From: an uncultured Collinsella sp.
Lineage (GTDB): Bacteria; Actinomycetota; Coriobacteriia; Coriobacteriales; Coriobacteriaceae
Length of the DNA stretch: 21,822 bases
Reading direction: 5' to 3'
NCBI GenBank assembly: GCA_938023705.1
Contig: CALJDJ010000101.1
Span: 1 to 21,822, forward strand
The notes beneath the pieces are model-generated. The model was not told the origin of the DNA, ran no database searches, and saw nothing but the letters and a program-made list of their open reading frames with translations. The first letter of the stretch is position 1. Each line of letters opens with the position of its first letter. Below, piece by piece: positions 14,799-21,822 of this stretch. Position numbers and translations under genes: made by a program.

Positions 14799-16706
14799 AT
14801 GGAACAGATTATCTTGAACATACTCGAGGCTCTGCGTCGCGGCGAGACTGTGGACGACAAAGCGCTCGTCAAATTGATACATGCCGAGGCGCGCCGCGAG
14901 GGTGCCGACAAACGCGATTTGGCTAAGCGCCGTCTGCTGCCGTTCTACCAGCGGGTTAAACGTGAGGAGCCGGCTCGGTGGGCTGCGTGGAATGTCGATT
15001 CCGATCTGGAACGTCAACTGCTGCAGGTGCTGCGTATGAAGCCGCGCCGAACGGCCTCGGGCGTGGCGACCATTACCGTCATCACCAAGCCCTGGCCATG
15101 CTCGGGCGATTGCCTGTTTTGCCCCAACGATCTGCGCATGCCCAAAAGCTATCTGCATGCCGAGCCGGCGTGCGCCCGTGCGGAGCAAAATTGCTTTGAC
15201 CCGTATCTGCAGGTGAGTGCCCGTTTGACGGCGCTTTCGCAAATGGGGCATGCGACCGATAAGATTGAGCTCATTGTGCTCGGCGGTACCTGGAGCGACT
15301 ATCCGCAAGGGTATCAGACGTGGTTTATGTCGGAGCTCTTCCGCGCGCTCAATGACGATGCCGTGGCTGGTGTGGCGGCTAACCCCATGTTGGCGCGTCC
15401 GGGCATCAGCCGTGCCGAGGCGGGGCGTCTGCTCGATGACGCTCCCGCCGATGCGCTGCCGCCGGTGGTGGCGGAGCGTCGCGAGCGCTATCGGGCTGCC
15501 GGCATTGTGACTGATGAGGCCGAGCTTGCGAGCGGCGTTGCCGACGAGCAGGGGCGTGTGGATGCTGCCGTGGGCGGCTATAACCGTGCGGTGCGTCGTC
15601 TGTACGGCCCCGGTACGCCGTGGGGCGAGGTCACCGAGTGGCAGACGGCAACGATGGAGGAGCTCGAGCGTCAGCAGCGCATTAACGAGACGGCGAAGCA
15701 TCGCGTGGTGGGACTCGTTATCGAGACGCGCCCCGATGCTGTAACGCCGCAGGCTCTCACGCTCATCCGTCGTTTGGGCTGCACCAAGATTCAGATGGGC
15801 ATCCAGAGCCTCGACCAGCATCTGCTCGACATTAACGAGCGTCGCATTTCGGTGGCGCAGATTGAGCGGGCGTTTTCGCTTGCGCGCCTGTTTGGCTTTA
15901 AGATCCATGCGCATTTTATGCTCAACTTGCTGGGCGCCACACCCGAGGGGGACAAGCGCGACTACGAGCGCTTTATGACCGAGGGGGCCTTTATGCCCGA
16001 CGAGGTCAAAGTCTACCCGTGTGCGCTCATCGAGGGCTCGCGCCTGGTGGGCTGCTACGAGCGCGGCGAGTGGCGCCCCTATACCGAGGAAGAACTGCTC
16101 GATGTGCTGGCCGATGACATCGTGGTGACGCCGGCATTCTGCCGCATCAGCCGCATGATTCGCGACTTTAGTTCCGATGACATCATGGTGGGCAACAAGA
16201 AGCCCAACCTGCGTCAGCTCGTCGAGAACCGCCTGGCTGCTCGGGGTGACGGTGCGACGGTGCGTGAGATTCGCTATCGCGAGATCAGCACGGCGGGTGC
16301 CGACTTGGATGAGCTATCTCTTGATGAGGAAGTAGCGTACGAGACGCCGGTGACTTACGAGCGCTTTTTGCAGTGGGTGACGCCGCGGGGCAAGATCGCG
16401 GGCTTTTTGCGGTTGTCGCTGCCCGATCGCGCTTTTGTTGCCGCACATGCGGACGAGCTGCCGACGATGCCGGACGAGGCGATGATTCGTGAGGTGCACG
16501 TGTATGGCATGGCGGCGCGCGTGGGCGATCAGGGCCAGGCAGCGCAGCACCATGGATTGGGACGTTTGCTCGTGGAGCGTGCGTGCCAGATAGCTCGGGA
16601 CGCTGGCTATACGTACATCAACGTGATCAGCGCGATCGGTACGCGCGAGTACTATCGCCATCTTGGATTTTATGACCATGGCCTTTATCTGCAAAAGGAG
16701 CTCTAG
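14799..16706 (+). CDS. elp3: Elp3: radical SAM/GNAT tRNA wobble-uridine modification enzyme
   Basis: The 635-residue protein joins a radical-SAM domain to a GNAT lysine-acetyltransferase-like domain and would carry out the first step of cm5U34 formation from acetyl-CoA. Cys101, Cys105 and Cys108 (CSGDCLFCP) form a CX3CX2C iron-sulfur site. DPYLQVSARLTALSQMGHATDKIELIVLGGT follows in typical Elp3 form (positions 134-164), then VIETRPDAV, IQMGIQSLD and VKVYPCALIEG. The C-terminal part has REVHVYG, the acetyl-CoA loop QHHGLGRLL and ISAIGTREYYRHLGF. It is longer than the usual 460-560 residues because of a charged insert of about 90 residues near 190-285, between the strand after LGGT and VIETRPD. 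Bacterial Elp3 works without the other Elongator subunits. Its stop is directly followed by the next ATG. Confidence 0.93.
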   Translation: MEQIILNILEALRRGETVDDKALVKLIHAEARREGADKRDLAKRRLLPFYQRVKREEPARWAAWNVDSDLERQLLQVLRMKPRRTASGVATITVITKPWPCSGDCLFCPNDLRMPKSYLHAEPACARAEQNCFDPYLQVSARLTALSQMGHATDKIELIVLGGTWSDYPQGYQTWFMSELFRALNDDAVAGVAANPMLARPGISRAEAGRLLDDAPADALPPVVAERRERYRAAGIVTDEAELASGVADEQGRVDAAVGGYNRAVRRLYGPGTPWGEVTEWQTATMEELERQQRINETAKHRVVGLVIETRPDAVTPQALTLIRRLGCTKIQMGIQSLDQHLLDINERRISVAQIERAFSLARLFGFKIHAHFMLNLLGATPEGDKRDYERFMTEGAFMPDEVKVYPCALIEGSRLVGCYERGEWRPYTEEELLDVLADDIVVTPAFCRISRMIRDFSSDDIMVGNKKPNLRQLVENRLAARGDGATVREIRYREISTAGADLDELSLDEEVAYETPVTYERFLQWVTPRGKIAGFLRLSLPDRAFVAAHADELPTMPDEAMIREVHVYGMAARVGDQGQAAQHHGLGRLLVERACQIARDAGYTYINVISAIGTREYYRHLGFYDHGLYLQKEL

Positions 16707-17585
16707 ATGAACAAGCCGAGTGTTTCTGCCGGCGTCGTTGCCGGCGTTGCTCTGGGAGCCGCGGCGCTTGGTGCGGCCGCTGTCGCTGTTCGTGCTGCCT
16801 GTCTGCAGGTCGCGAGGACCCGCAATGGGCTGGCACGTGTGAAGCGCGTGCACGATGAGGGCGGCGACGAAGTTCGCGTATTGGTGCAAGGCGGCGTCTA
16901 CCAAAGCGCGAGTTACGTTGGCGAGCGCTGGGCGGAGCCCGTCTTTGCGTACTATCGCGCGTTTGACGACGTGTTTGAGGCCGAGGATGCGATGCGCGAC
17001 GCTTATGGTCACGGTATCAACCGTATGCTTATGCTAGGTGGCGGCGGGTTTGCCTATCCCAAATTTGCGCTGATGTCGCACAAGGTCCTGCGCATGGACG
17101 TCATCGAGTATGACGGAGAGATAACGCGCTTGGCGCGCCGTTGGTTCTATCTGGATGAACTGGAGCACGCGGTGGGCGATCGCCTGCGGGTGATTACCGC
17201 TGAGGCTCGCTCGTATCTGGGTGTGACGAGCGTGGGCCATCGTCGCTATGACGTGGTCGTGAGCGATTGCTTTGGCGGTGCCGAGCCCGTGCGCGAGCTG
17301 GCGACCGTTGAGGCGCTGCGCCTGGTGCGGGGCAGCCTGAACCCCGGGGGTATCTACGTGGCCAATATCGTGAGCGCAAACGAGGGGAGCGATGTGACGT
17401 TCCTTCGCGACTGCGCTGCCACGGCACTCGAGGTATTCGTCCACGCCTGGGTGGTCCCATGTGGCGATGCGAAGTTCAGCGGCGAGGAAAACTACCTGCT
17501 CATCGCCAGCGACGGCGACTACGCCTTTGCCGAAGCCGTGCCCTTCGACACCGACTTCCTCGGCACCGTCCTTCACGACAAGTAA
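16707..17585 (+). CDS. Membrane-anchored spermidine-synthase-fold protein
   Basis: The 292-residue protein has an Ala/Gly/Val-rich membrane segment at about 8-30, then a spermidine-synthase-like Rossmann domain: MLMLGGGGFAYPKF (107-120), DVIEYDGEIT (131-140, acidic ribose-binding Glu/Asp) and YDVVVSDCFGG (181-191). True SpeE enzymes have DxTDP at the last site with a catalytic Asp; here it is DCFGGAEP. This argues against classical aminopropyl transfer and for a methyltransferase-like or unknown activity. The ATG follows the elp3 stop directly, with AAGGAG inside the end of elp3, so translation is coupled. The stop is 27 bp from the convergent sngC-like gene. Whether it acts with Elp3 is unknown. 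Confidence 0.78.
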   Translation: MNKPSVSAGVVAGVALGAAALGAAAVAVRAACLQVARTRNGLARVKRVHDEGGDEVRVLVQGGVYQSASYVGERWAEPVFAYYRAFDDVFEAEDAMRDAYGHGINRMLMLGGGGFAYPKFALMSHKVLRMDVIEYDGEITRLARRWFYLDELEHAVGDRLRVITAEARSYLGVTSVGHRRYDVVVSDCFGGAEPVRELATVEALRLVRGSLNPGGIYVANIVSANEGSDVTFLRDCAATALEVFVHAWVVPCGDAKFSGEENYLLIASDGDYAFAEAVPFDTDFLGTVLHDK

Positions 17586-17596
17586 GTCTCCCCGTC

Positions 17597-17616
17597 CCAA
17601 AAAAGACTGGTCTTAG
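17597..17616 (-). terminator. Possible weak terminator of the Shango-like operon
   Basis: On the minus strand AAGA-CCAG-TCTT followed by TTTT begins at the helicase stop codon. The stem is short, so it is weak at best. The plus-strand gene has no separate terminator in the 27-bp gap. Confidence 0.3.
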
Positions 17617-20057
17617 GCGTGGTCGCGCCAGCCGTGAACGCGCTGCTTCATGCCCTCTATGTCGAGCACGCCTTCCGCAAAGCCCTTGCGCACGAGCTCT
17701 TCGGGAACAAACTCGTCGTAGCGGTCAAAGTAAGGCACCTCGCCAGGATAGACGAGCTCGATGGGATCGAAGTCCTTCTCGGCCTCGTCGGCGAGCACCT
17801 CAAAGAACGTCTCCTCGTCGGCCTTCATCTTAAACTGCATAAAGTACGGGCGTGACGGATCGAGCCCGCGAAGGCCCAGCTCCGCGGCACATTTAATCTT
17901 GAGCATGCGCTCGAGCGCCAAAAAGGCGTAGCTGCCCAGCCAGGGGAAGAGCACCCAGGTATCGCCGCCCAGGTTAATGAGCGGCTTGGTTCCCGCCCCC
18001 GAAATCTCGGCCGTATGACGAGCCTGCGCCAAGCGGGCCCGTGCGTTACCCATAAGGTACGGATATGTCGCGTGCTCGTTGAGCACCTTGTGCATGCGCT
18101 CGAGCACATGCGTGTTAATGTCTCCGGGGCAGTCGCCAAAGTAGGCCGGCACCCGGCCCTTGACCTGCGTGGCAAAGACAGTGTGACGCTTCCAGTCCAC
18201 TTCCTCGACAATCCAGCAGTGTCCGGCGATGGCGATGCGCTCACCGGGCGGGGGCGGATTAACGATCGTGCCCAGCTCAGCCGATTCGCTCCGGACGGTA
18301 AACTCCTCGTTTTCCTGGAACACGGCGTAGAACTTAAAGTTGTTGATGATGCGCTCGCCCGCGAGACCCACGATGAGCCCGCCACCTTCGGTGACCTGGA
18401 TGTGGTCGATCTTGATGAGGTGGCGCAGCAGTACGCGATAGTCATCGGCCGAGACACGGTGGAAATAGCTGAGCGTGAGCACGCGTTGGGCAAGTTCGGC
18501 CGGCGTGAGCTCGCCGGTGCTGGCGAGGGTCGACATAGTCTGGTGATAGAGCAGGCTGTAGGGGAGTCGATCGAGCTCGGGTGGCTCGACCCACTTTTCC
18601 TCGCGATAGAGTTGTACGAGCGCGATACCCTGCAGGAGCTTCCAGGGAATGGTTTCGGGCATCATCGTGCGCGGCTCGGGCTCTTCCTCGCGCGTGACAA
18701 ACCACATCTCGGGCGGAAGGTCGCGACGGCCTGTGCGCCCCATGCGCTGCAAAAAGGAGCTGACGGTAAACGGCGCATCGATCTGAAATGCACGCTCCAG
18801 GCGGCCGATATCGATACCGAGCTCCAACGTAGAGGTGGTGACGGTTGTCTGCGCCTGCTCCTCATCGCGCATGAGTTCCTCGGCCGTCTCGCGCAGCGAT
18901 GCCGAAAGATTGCCGTGATGGATGAGAAAGCGGTCGGGCTCGTGCCGGCTCTCGCAGTAGCTGCGCAGCATGGAGCACACGGCCTCTGCCTCCTCGCGCG
19001 AGTTGGCAAAGACCAGGCACTTGCGGCCGCGCGTATGCTCAAAGATATAGCCCATACCGGGGTCGGCGTTGTCGGGCGCTGTGTCGGTGGGGTTGAGAAG
19101 CGCCTGCTCGGTCGCTCGTGGGATGTCGACTTCGCCCTCGGGGGCCGAGGAAGTGCGGCGGTTCCCGGAGGTAGCCTTATCCTGTGCCCGTTCGCGACGT
19201 TGACGGCGCTCCTCCTGTGTGAGCTGTCCGCTGTGGCGCGTGTCTTGGGTGTCGGCCGGCAGCGCTGTGGGTGCCGCCGCCTCGATGCGCTCGCATGCGA
19301 GCACTTCGGCTTCCTGCGGACCTGTGCCCATGAATTCCCGCTGCTGAGCCTGGGGGCCCGAGTTGTAGAAGTGCTCCATGGAGATGCGCCACACGCGGCG
19401 CGGTTCCTCAAAGCGGGGGATAACGCAGTCGCGCCCCGTTCCCTGCGAGAGAAAGGCGCCCGTGCGCTCGGGGTCGCCGATGGTGGCCGAAAGGCCAATG
19501 CGGCGGGGCTGCACGCCTGCCATGCGCGAGAGGCGCTCGATAAGACAGAGCGTCTGCCCGCCGCGGTCGCCGCGCATGAGCGAATGGACTTCGTCGATAA
19601 CCACATAGCGCAGGTCGCAAAACATGCGCGGGATCGCCATGTGCTTATGGATCAGGAGCGCCTCGAGCGACTCGGGCGTAATCTGTAGGATACCGCTCGG
19701 TTTTTTGATGAGTTTGGCCTTGTGTGATTGCGAGACATCGCCATGCCAGTGCCAGACGGGGATATCGGCTTCTTCGCACAGGTCGTTGAGGCGGACGAAT
19801 TGGTCGTTGATGAGTGCTTTGAGGGGGCCAATGTAGAGGGCGCCCACGCTTGCGGGCGGGTTCTCCCAAAACTCGGTCAGGATGGGAAAGAAGGCTGCCT
19901 CGGTTTTGCCGGAAGCCGTGGATGCCGTCAGGAGCACATTGTCCTGTGTGTTGAAGATGGAATCTGCCGCCGCAACCTGGATAGAGCGCAAGCTCTCCCA
20001 ATCGTGGGAGTAGATGAAGTCTTGGATAAACGGGGCGTAGCGGTCAAAGGCGTTCAC
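17613..20057 (-). CDS. sngC: Lhr-like DEVH helicase, SngC candidate of a Shango defence system
   Basis: The 814-residue superfamily 2 helicase has TASTASGKTEAAF (44-56), GPLKALINDQ, DEVH (155-158), LSATIGDP (189-196), VFANSREEAEAV, HHGNLSASLRE and MGRTGRR (439-445), then a long C-terminal Lhr-like region. It resembles the helicases BrxHI of BREX and SngC of Shango. Between the two helicase lobes lies a charged, low-complexity insert of roughly 80 residues (about 248-326). The GTG at 20057 was chosen because AAAGGAGG lies 4-5 nt upstream; an in-frame TTG at 20099 lacks one. The gene follows the SngB-like ATPase gene by 116 bp with a hairpin between. The naming rests on the neighbouring TerB-C and DUF2791 genes; helicase alone would not be specific. 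Confidence 0.8.
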   Translation of the reverse strand: MNAFDRYAPFIQDFIYSHDWESLRSIQVAAADSIFNTQDNVLLTASTASGKTEAAFFPILTEFWENPPASVGALYIGPLKALINDQFVRLNDLCEEADIPVWHWHGDVSQSHKAKLIKKPSGILQITPESLEALLIHKHMAIPRMFCDLRYVVIDEVHSLMRGDRGGQTLCLIERLSRMAGVQPRRIGLSATIGDPERTGAFLSQGTGRDCVIPRFEEPRRVWRISMEHFYNSGPQAQQREFMGTGPQEAEVLACERIEAAAPTALPADTQDTRHSGQLTQEERRQRRERAQDKATSGNRRTSSAPEGEVDIPRATEQALLNPTDTAPDNADPGMGYIFEHTRGRKCLVFANSREEAEAVCSMLRSYCESRHEPDRFLIHHGNLSASLRETAEELMRDEEQAQTTVTTSTLELGIDIGRLERAFQIDAPFTVSSFLQRMGRTGRRDLPPEMWFVTREEEPEPRTMMPETIPWKLLQGIALVQLYREEKWVEPPELDRLPYSLLYHQTMSTLASTGELTPAELAQRVLTLSYFHRVSADDYRVLLRHLIKIDHIQVTEGGGLIVGLAGERIINNFKFYAVFQENEEFTVRSESAELGTIVNPPPPGERIAIAGHCWIVEEVDWKRHTVFATQVKGRVPAYFGDCPGDINTHVLERMHKVLNEHATYPYLMGNARARLAQARHTAEISGAGTKPLINLGGDTWVLFPWLGSYAFLALERMLKIKCAAELGLRGLDPSRPYFMQFKMKADEETFFEVLADEAEKDFDPIELVYPGEVPYFDRYDEFVPEELVRKGFAEGVLDIEGMKQRVHGWRDHA

Positions 20058-20138
20058 GGGGCCTCCTTTCAACAACGAATCTCTCAACGCGGCTGGCAAC
20101 GGCTTGCTGCATTACTGCTTCAACGTTTGCCCAGATAA

Positions 20139-20175
20139 AACCTGCCAAAATAAACCTGTCCCTTTTTGGTAGGTT
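20139..20175 (-). repeat. GGGACAGG hairpin between sngB and sngC
   Basis: Arms 20139-20150 and 20164-20175 (one G:U-type mismatch) enclose a 13-nt loop. On the minus strand it reads CCAAAAAGGGACAGG...TTTTGG and is followed by TTTTATC. It includes bases of the SngB-like stop codon. Sequence and fold match the hairpin at 6018-6070. It may reduce read-through into the helicase gene. Confidence 0.7.
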
Positions 20176-21478
20176 AGATGGTGAACTCGGCGAAGTTGCG
20201 GTCGCCGCCTGCGGTGCCGGTGTCGCCTGTTGCGGCTGCCGGCGCCAGCGCGTCGCCGCCGACGCTTTGCAGCAGCTCGGCCACATTTGCATCGGGGTTC
20301 TGACACAGGATATCGAGCAGCTCGATAAAGTCACGGATAACCTCACGCGGCGTCAAGTGCGTATCGGCTCCCACGCGGCCGAACTCAATCTTGAGAAAGT
20401 CCACCAAGTCGTTTTCGGCAAGCGTGGGCGTCCAGCCAAAGTAGCCGGCATGGATCTGCATGAGTTTTTCGATGAGCACCAGTAGCTCCTCGTAGGTGAG
20501 TGGCTGCAGGCGGATGATGGGCGCGAGCATGTCCTTAAGGTCTTCGCGCGCAAAGCGGCCCTGAGCGAGTCGGCTGCGCAGGGCCTCGTAGGAGAACACG
20601 CCGCGGCGGCGGTCTTCGATGGAGGTTGGCGTGCCGCCCATGATCATGCCCAGGTACTGCGCCTTGCCCTGGAGCGTGTCGTTGTACATAGTCAGGATCT
20701 TCTCGTAGTTGTATTGGCGCGTGATGGCGTTGGGAATCTTATACAGATTCACGAGCTCGTCGATGAGCACCAGCATGCCCTTGTAGCCACTGCAGACCAA
20801 AAAGCGCGCAATGAGCTTAACGTAGTCGTACCAGTCGTCATCGCTGATGATGGTCGAGGAGCCCAGCTCGGCGCGTGCCTCGCTCTTGGTGCGGTATTCG
20901 CCGCGAATCCATTTGGTCACGCGGCTCATGGTCTCTTCGTCGCCCCCGGATGCGGCCATGCGATAGCGGCGGAGCATGCGGGTGAAGTCGAAGCCGTGGA
21001 CCATTTCCTCGAGCGGGGCCAGTTGGGCATTGACGACCGACTCGTCGACGTCGGCGCACGAGGCGACCCAGCGATCAAGAATAAGGTTGAGCGCACCGCC
21101 CTCGGGGCGCGTCTTGGTCGATATATTGCGTATGAGCTCGCGGTAGGTGGCAAGGCCCTGCCCCTGCCCGCCCTGCAGACGGCGCTCGGGGGATAAGTCT
21201 GCATCGGCGACGACGAATCCCTCGCCCATGGCATGCGTTCGGATGGTTTGGAGCAAAAAGCTCTTGCCGGCGCCGTAGCGACCGACCAGGAAGCGGAAGC
21301 TCGCCCCACCGTCGGCGATGAGACTCAGATCGGTGAGCAGGGCGCGGATCTCGACCTCGCGCCCTACGGTAATGTAGGGAAGGCCGATGCGCGGGACCAC
21401 GCCGCCCTTGAGCGAGTTGAGAATGACGGCAGCGACGCGCTTGGGCACGCGGGGTGCTGCGGATGCGGTATCACTCAT
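20174..21478 (-). CDS. sngB: DUF2791/BrxD-like ATPase, SngB candidate
   Basis: The 434-residue protein has Walker A GRYGAGKS (66-73) and Walker B MLVLIDEL (235-242) in the AAA/STAND-like arrangement of the DUF2791 family, to which BrxD of BREX and SngB of Shango belong, from memory. Other family-like parts are RELIRNIS, YKIPNAITRQYNYEKIL, LGMIMGGTP and EDRRRGVFSYEALRSRL. The last 30 residues are Ala/Gly/Thr-rich and probably disordered. The ATG overlaps the stop of the upstream TerB-C gene in ATGAGTGA (8 bp), showing tight translational coupling; AGAGGA is 10 nt upstream. It probably couples ATP hydrolysis to sensing or loading of the helicase on phage DNA, which is inference. Confidence 0.85.
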   Translation of the reverse strand: MSDTASAAPRVPKRVAAVILNSLKGGVVPRIGLPYITVGREVEIRALLTDLSLIADGGASFRFLVGRYGAGKSFLLQTIRTHAMGEGFVVADADLSPERRLQGGQGQGLATYRELIRNISTKTRPEGGALNLILDRWVASCADVDESVVNAQLAPLEEMVHGFDFTRMLRRYRMAASGGDEETMSRVTKWIRGEYRTKSEARAELGSSTIISDDDWYDYVKLIARFLVCSGYKGMLVLIDELVNLYKIPNAITRQYNYEKILTMYNDTLQGKAQYLGMIMGGTPTSIEDRRRGVFSYEALRSRLAQGRFAREDLKDMLAPIIRLQPLTYEELLVLIEKLMQIHAGYFGWTPTLAENDLVDFLKIEFGRVGADTHLTPREVIRDFIELLDILCQNPDANVAELLQSVGGDALAPAAATGDTGTAGGDRNFAEFTI

Positions 21479-21822
21479 GGTCTAGGTATCCTCTCACGTC
21501 TGCTTCGTAGTCCTCAATAATCTGCGGCCCTGCCGCGCTAAATTCAATTACGGTGTCGCCCACCAGGTCAAAGAGCGCCTCGTTGATGGTATCGACGAGC
21601 ATGTCCTCGCTCTGCTCCGATTGCACTACCGCCGATTCCGCCTGTACTGCGTTGTGCTCGAGCAGCGCGCGGAGATAGGCGTCTGCGGCGGGCACGAGTT
21701 CGTTTGTGGCGTCAGCGGGCGTAGCAGCTGCGAACGCGGGCGTCGGCGCGAGAAGCGGTGCCACGACACCAAACTGTTCGGTGGATATGGTCGGCTCGTC
21801 GGACTCGTCCTGCCCTGCGGCC
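21471..21822 (-). CDS. sngA: TerB-C domain protein C-terminus, SngA candidate (5' part outside window)
   Basis: The frame is open from the window edge to the TGA at 21471-21473 (116 residues). An internal GTG at 21764 only looks like a start. The first 60 residues are an Ala/Pro/acidic linker. The rest, YLRALLE...MLVDTINEALFDLVGDTVIE, followed by an acidic end, matches in style the C-terminal end of TerB-C domains (xxIxTINExAFDxxGxxLIE). TerB-C proteins accompany DUF2791 ATPases and helicases in Ter-linked and Shango defence loci. The 8-bp overlap with the ATPase gene supports the same operon. The decisive TerB/TerB-N part lies beyond the window. Confidence 0.65.
   Translation of the reverse strand, partial: AAGQDESDEPTISTEQFGVVAPLLAPTPAFAAATPADATNELVPAADAYLRALLEHNAVQAESAVVQSEQSEDMLVDTINEALFDLVGDTVIEFSAAGPQIIEDYEADVRGYLDHE

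Noticed and set aside
14550..15914. 454-codon minus-strand open frame
   Set aside because: Antisense to elp3 and the end of the DUF4097 gene, with Arg/His-rich content typical of shadow frames.
16707..17585. speE spermidine synthase
   Set aside because: The catalytic DxTDP motif is replaced by DCFGG and there is an N-terminal membrane segment.
18015..19688. 557-codon plus-strand open frame
   Set aside because: It is antisense to the Lhr-like helicase gene, whose motifs are complete; the frame has no ribosome site or recognisable domain and arises from G+C-rich codon bias.
17613..21822. BREX type 2 locus
   Set aside because: BrxD-like ATPase and BrxHI-like helicase are present, but the neighbour has a TerB-C-like end and no pglW/X/Z gene is in the window; Shango fits better.

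Overview
The window is 21.8 kb of G+C-rich bacterial chromosome with short intergenic gaps, AGGAGG-type ribosome sites and some GTG starts. The protein style and gene set (reverse rubrerythrin, DUF3516 helicase, bacterial Elp3, several lineage-specific proteins) suggest an anaerobic or gut actinobacterium of the Coriobacteriia, Collinsella-like. That assignment rests on pattern recognition; no database search was run. No rRNA, tRNA, CRISPR array or transposase gene was seen.

Left part (1-7972): the 3' part of a PD-(D/E)XK nuclease-like gene is cut by the window edge and ends inside a 123-bp inverted-repeat element. A reverse rubrerythrin gene follows on the minus strand with a clear promoter and terminator. 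Next comes a plus-strand pair for an iron-dependent alcohol dehydrogenase and a class 3 aldehyde dehydrogenase, then a lone HIRAN-domain protein, a tiny charged protein and a calcineurin-like phosphoesterase. A perfect 22-bp hairpin precedes a long coiled-coil DUF2130 protein, which meets the next gene at a bidirectional terminator.

Middle part (7995-17585): on the minus strand lie a DExH helicase with a C-terminal DUF3516 region, a second copy of the 123-bp element, trmB (tRNA m7G46) and a methyltransferase resembling Trm9/ALKBH8. On the plus strand are an XRE regulator fused to membrane segments, translationally coupled to a DUF4097-type membrane protein, then elp3 directly joined to a membrane-anchored spermidine-synthase-fold protein. 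Elp3 and a Trm9-like enzyme within 3 kb would together supply the two steps from U34 to mcm5U34, a route known mainly from eukaryotes.

Right part (17613-21822, minus strand): a TerB-C-type C-terminus (cut by the window edge), a DUF2791/BrxD-like ATPase overlapping it by 8 bp, and an Lhr-like helicase. The order and families match the three-gene anti-phage system Shango (SngA-SngB-SngC). A hairpin of the same family as the one at 6018-6070 sits between sngB and sngC.

Most notable are the Shango-like operon, the Elp3/Trm9-like pair, the paired 123-bp elements, the GGGACAGG hairpin family and the XRE-DUF4097 membrane module.
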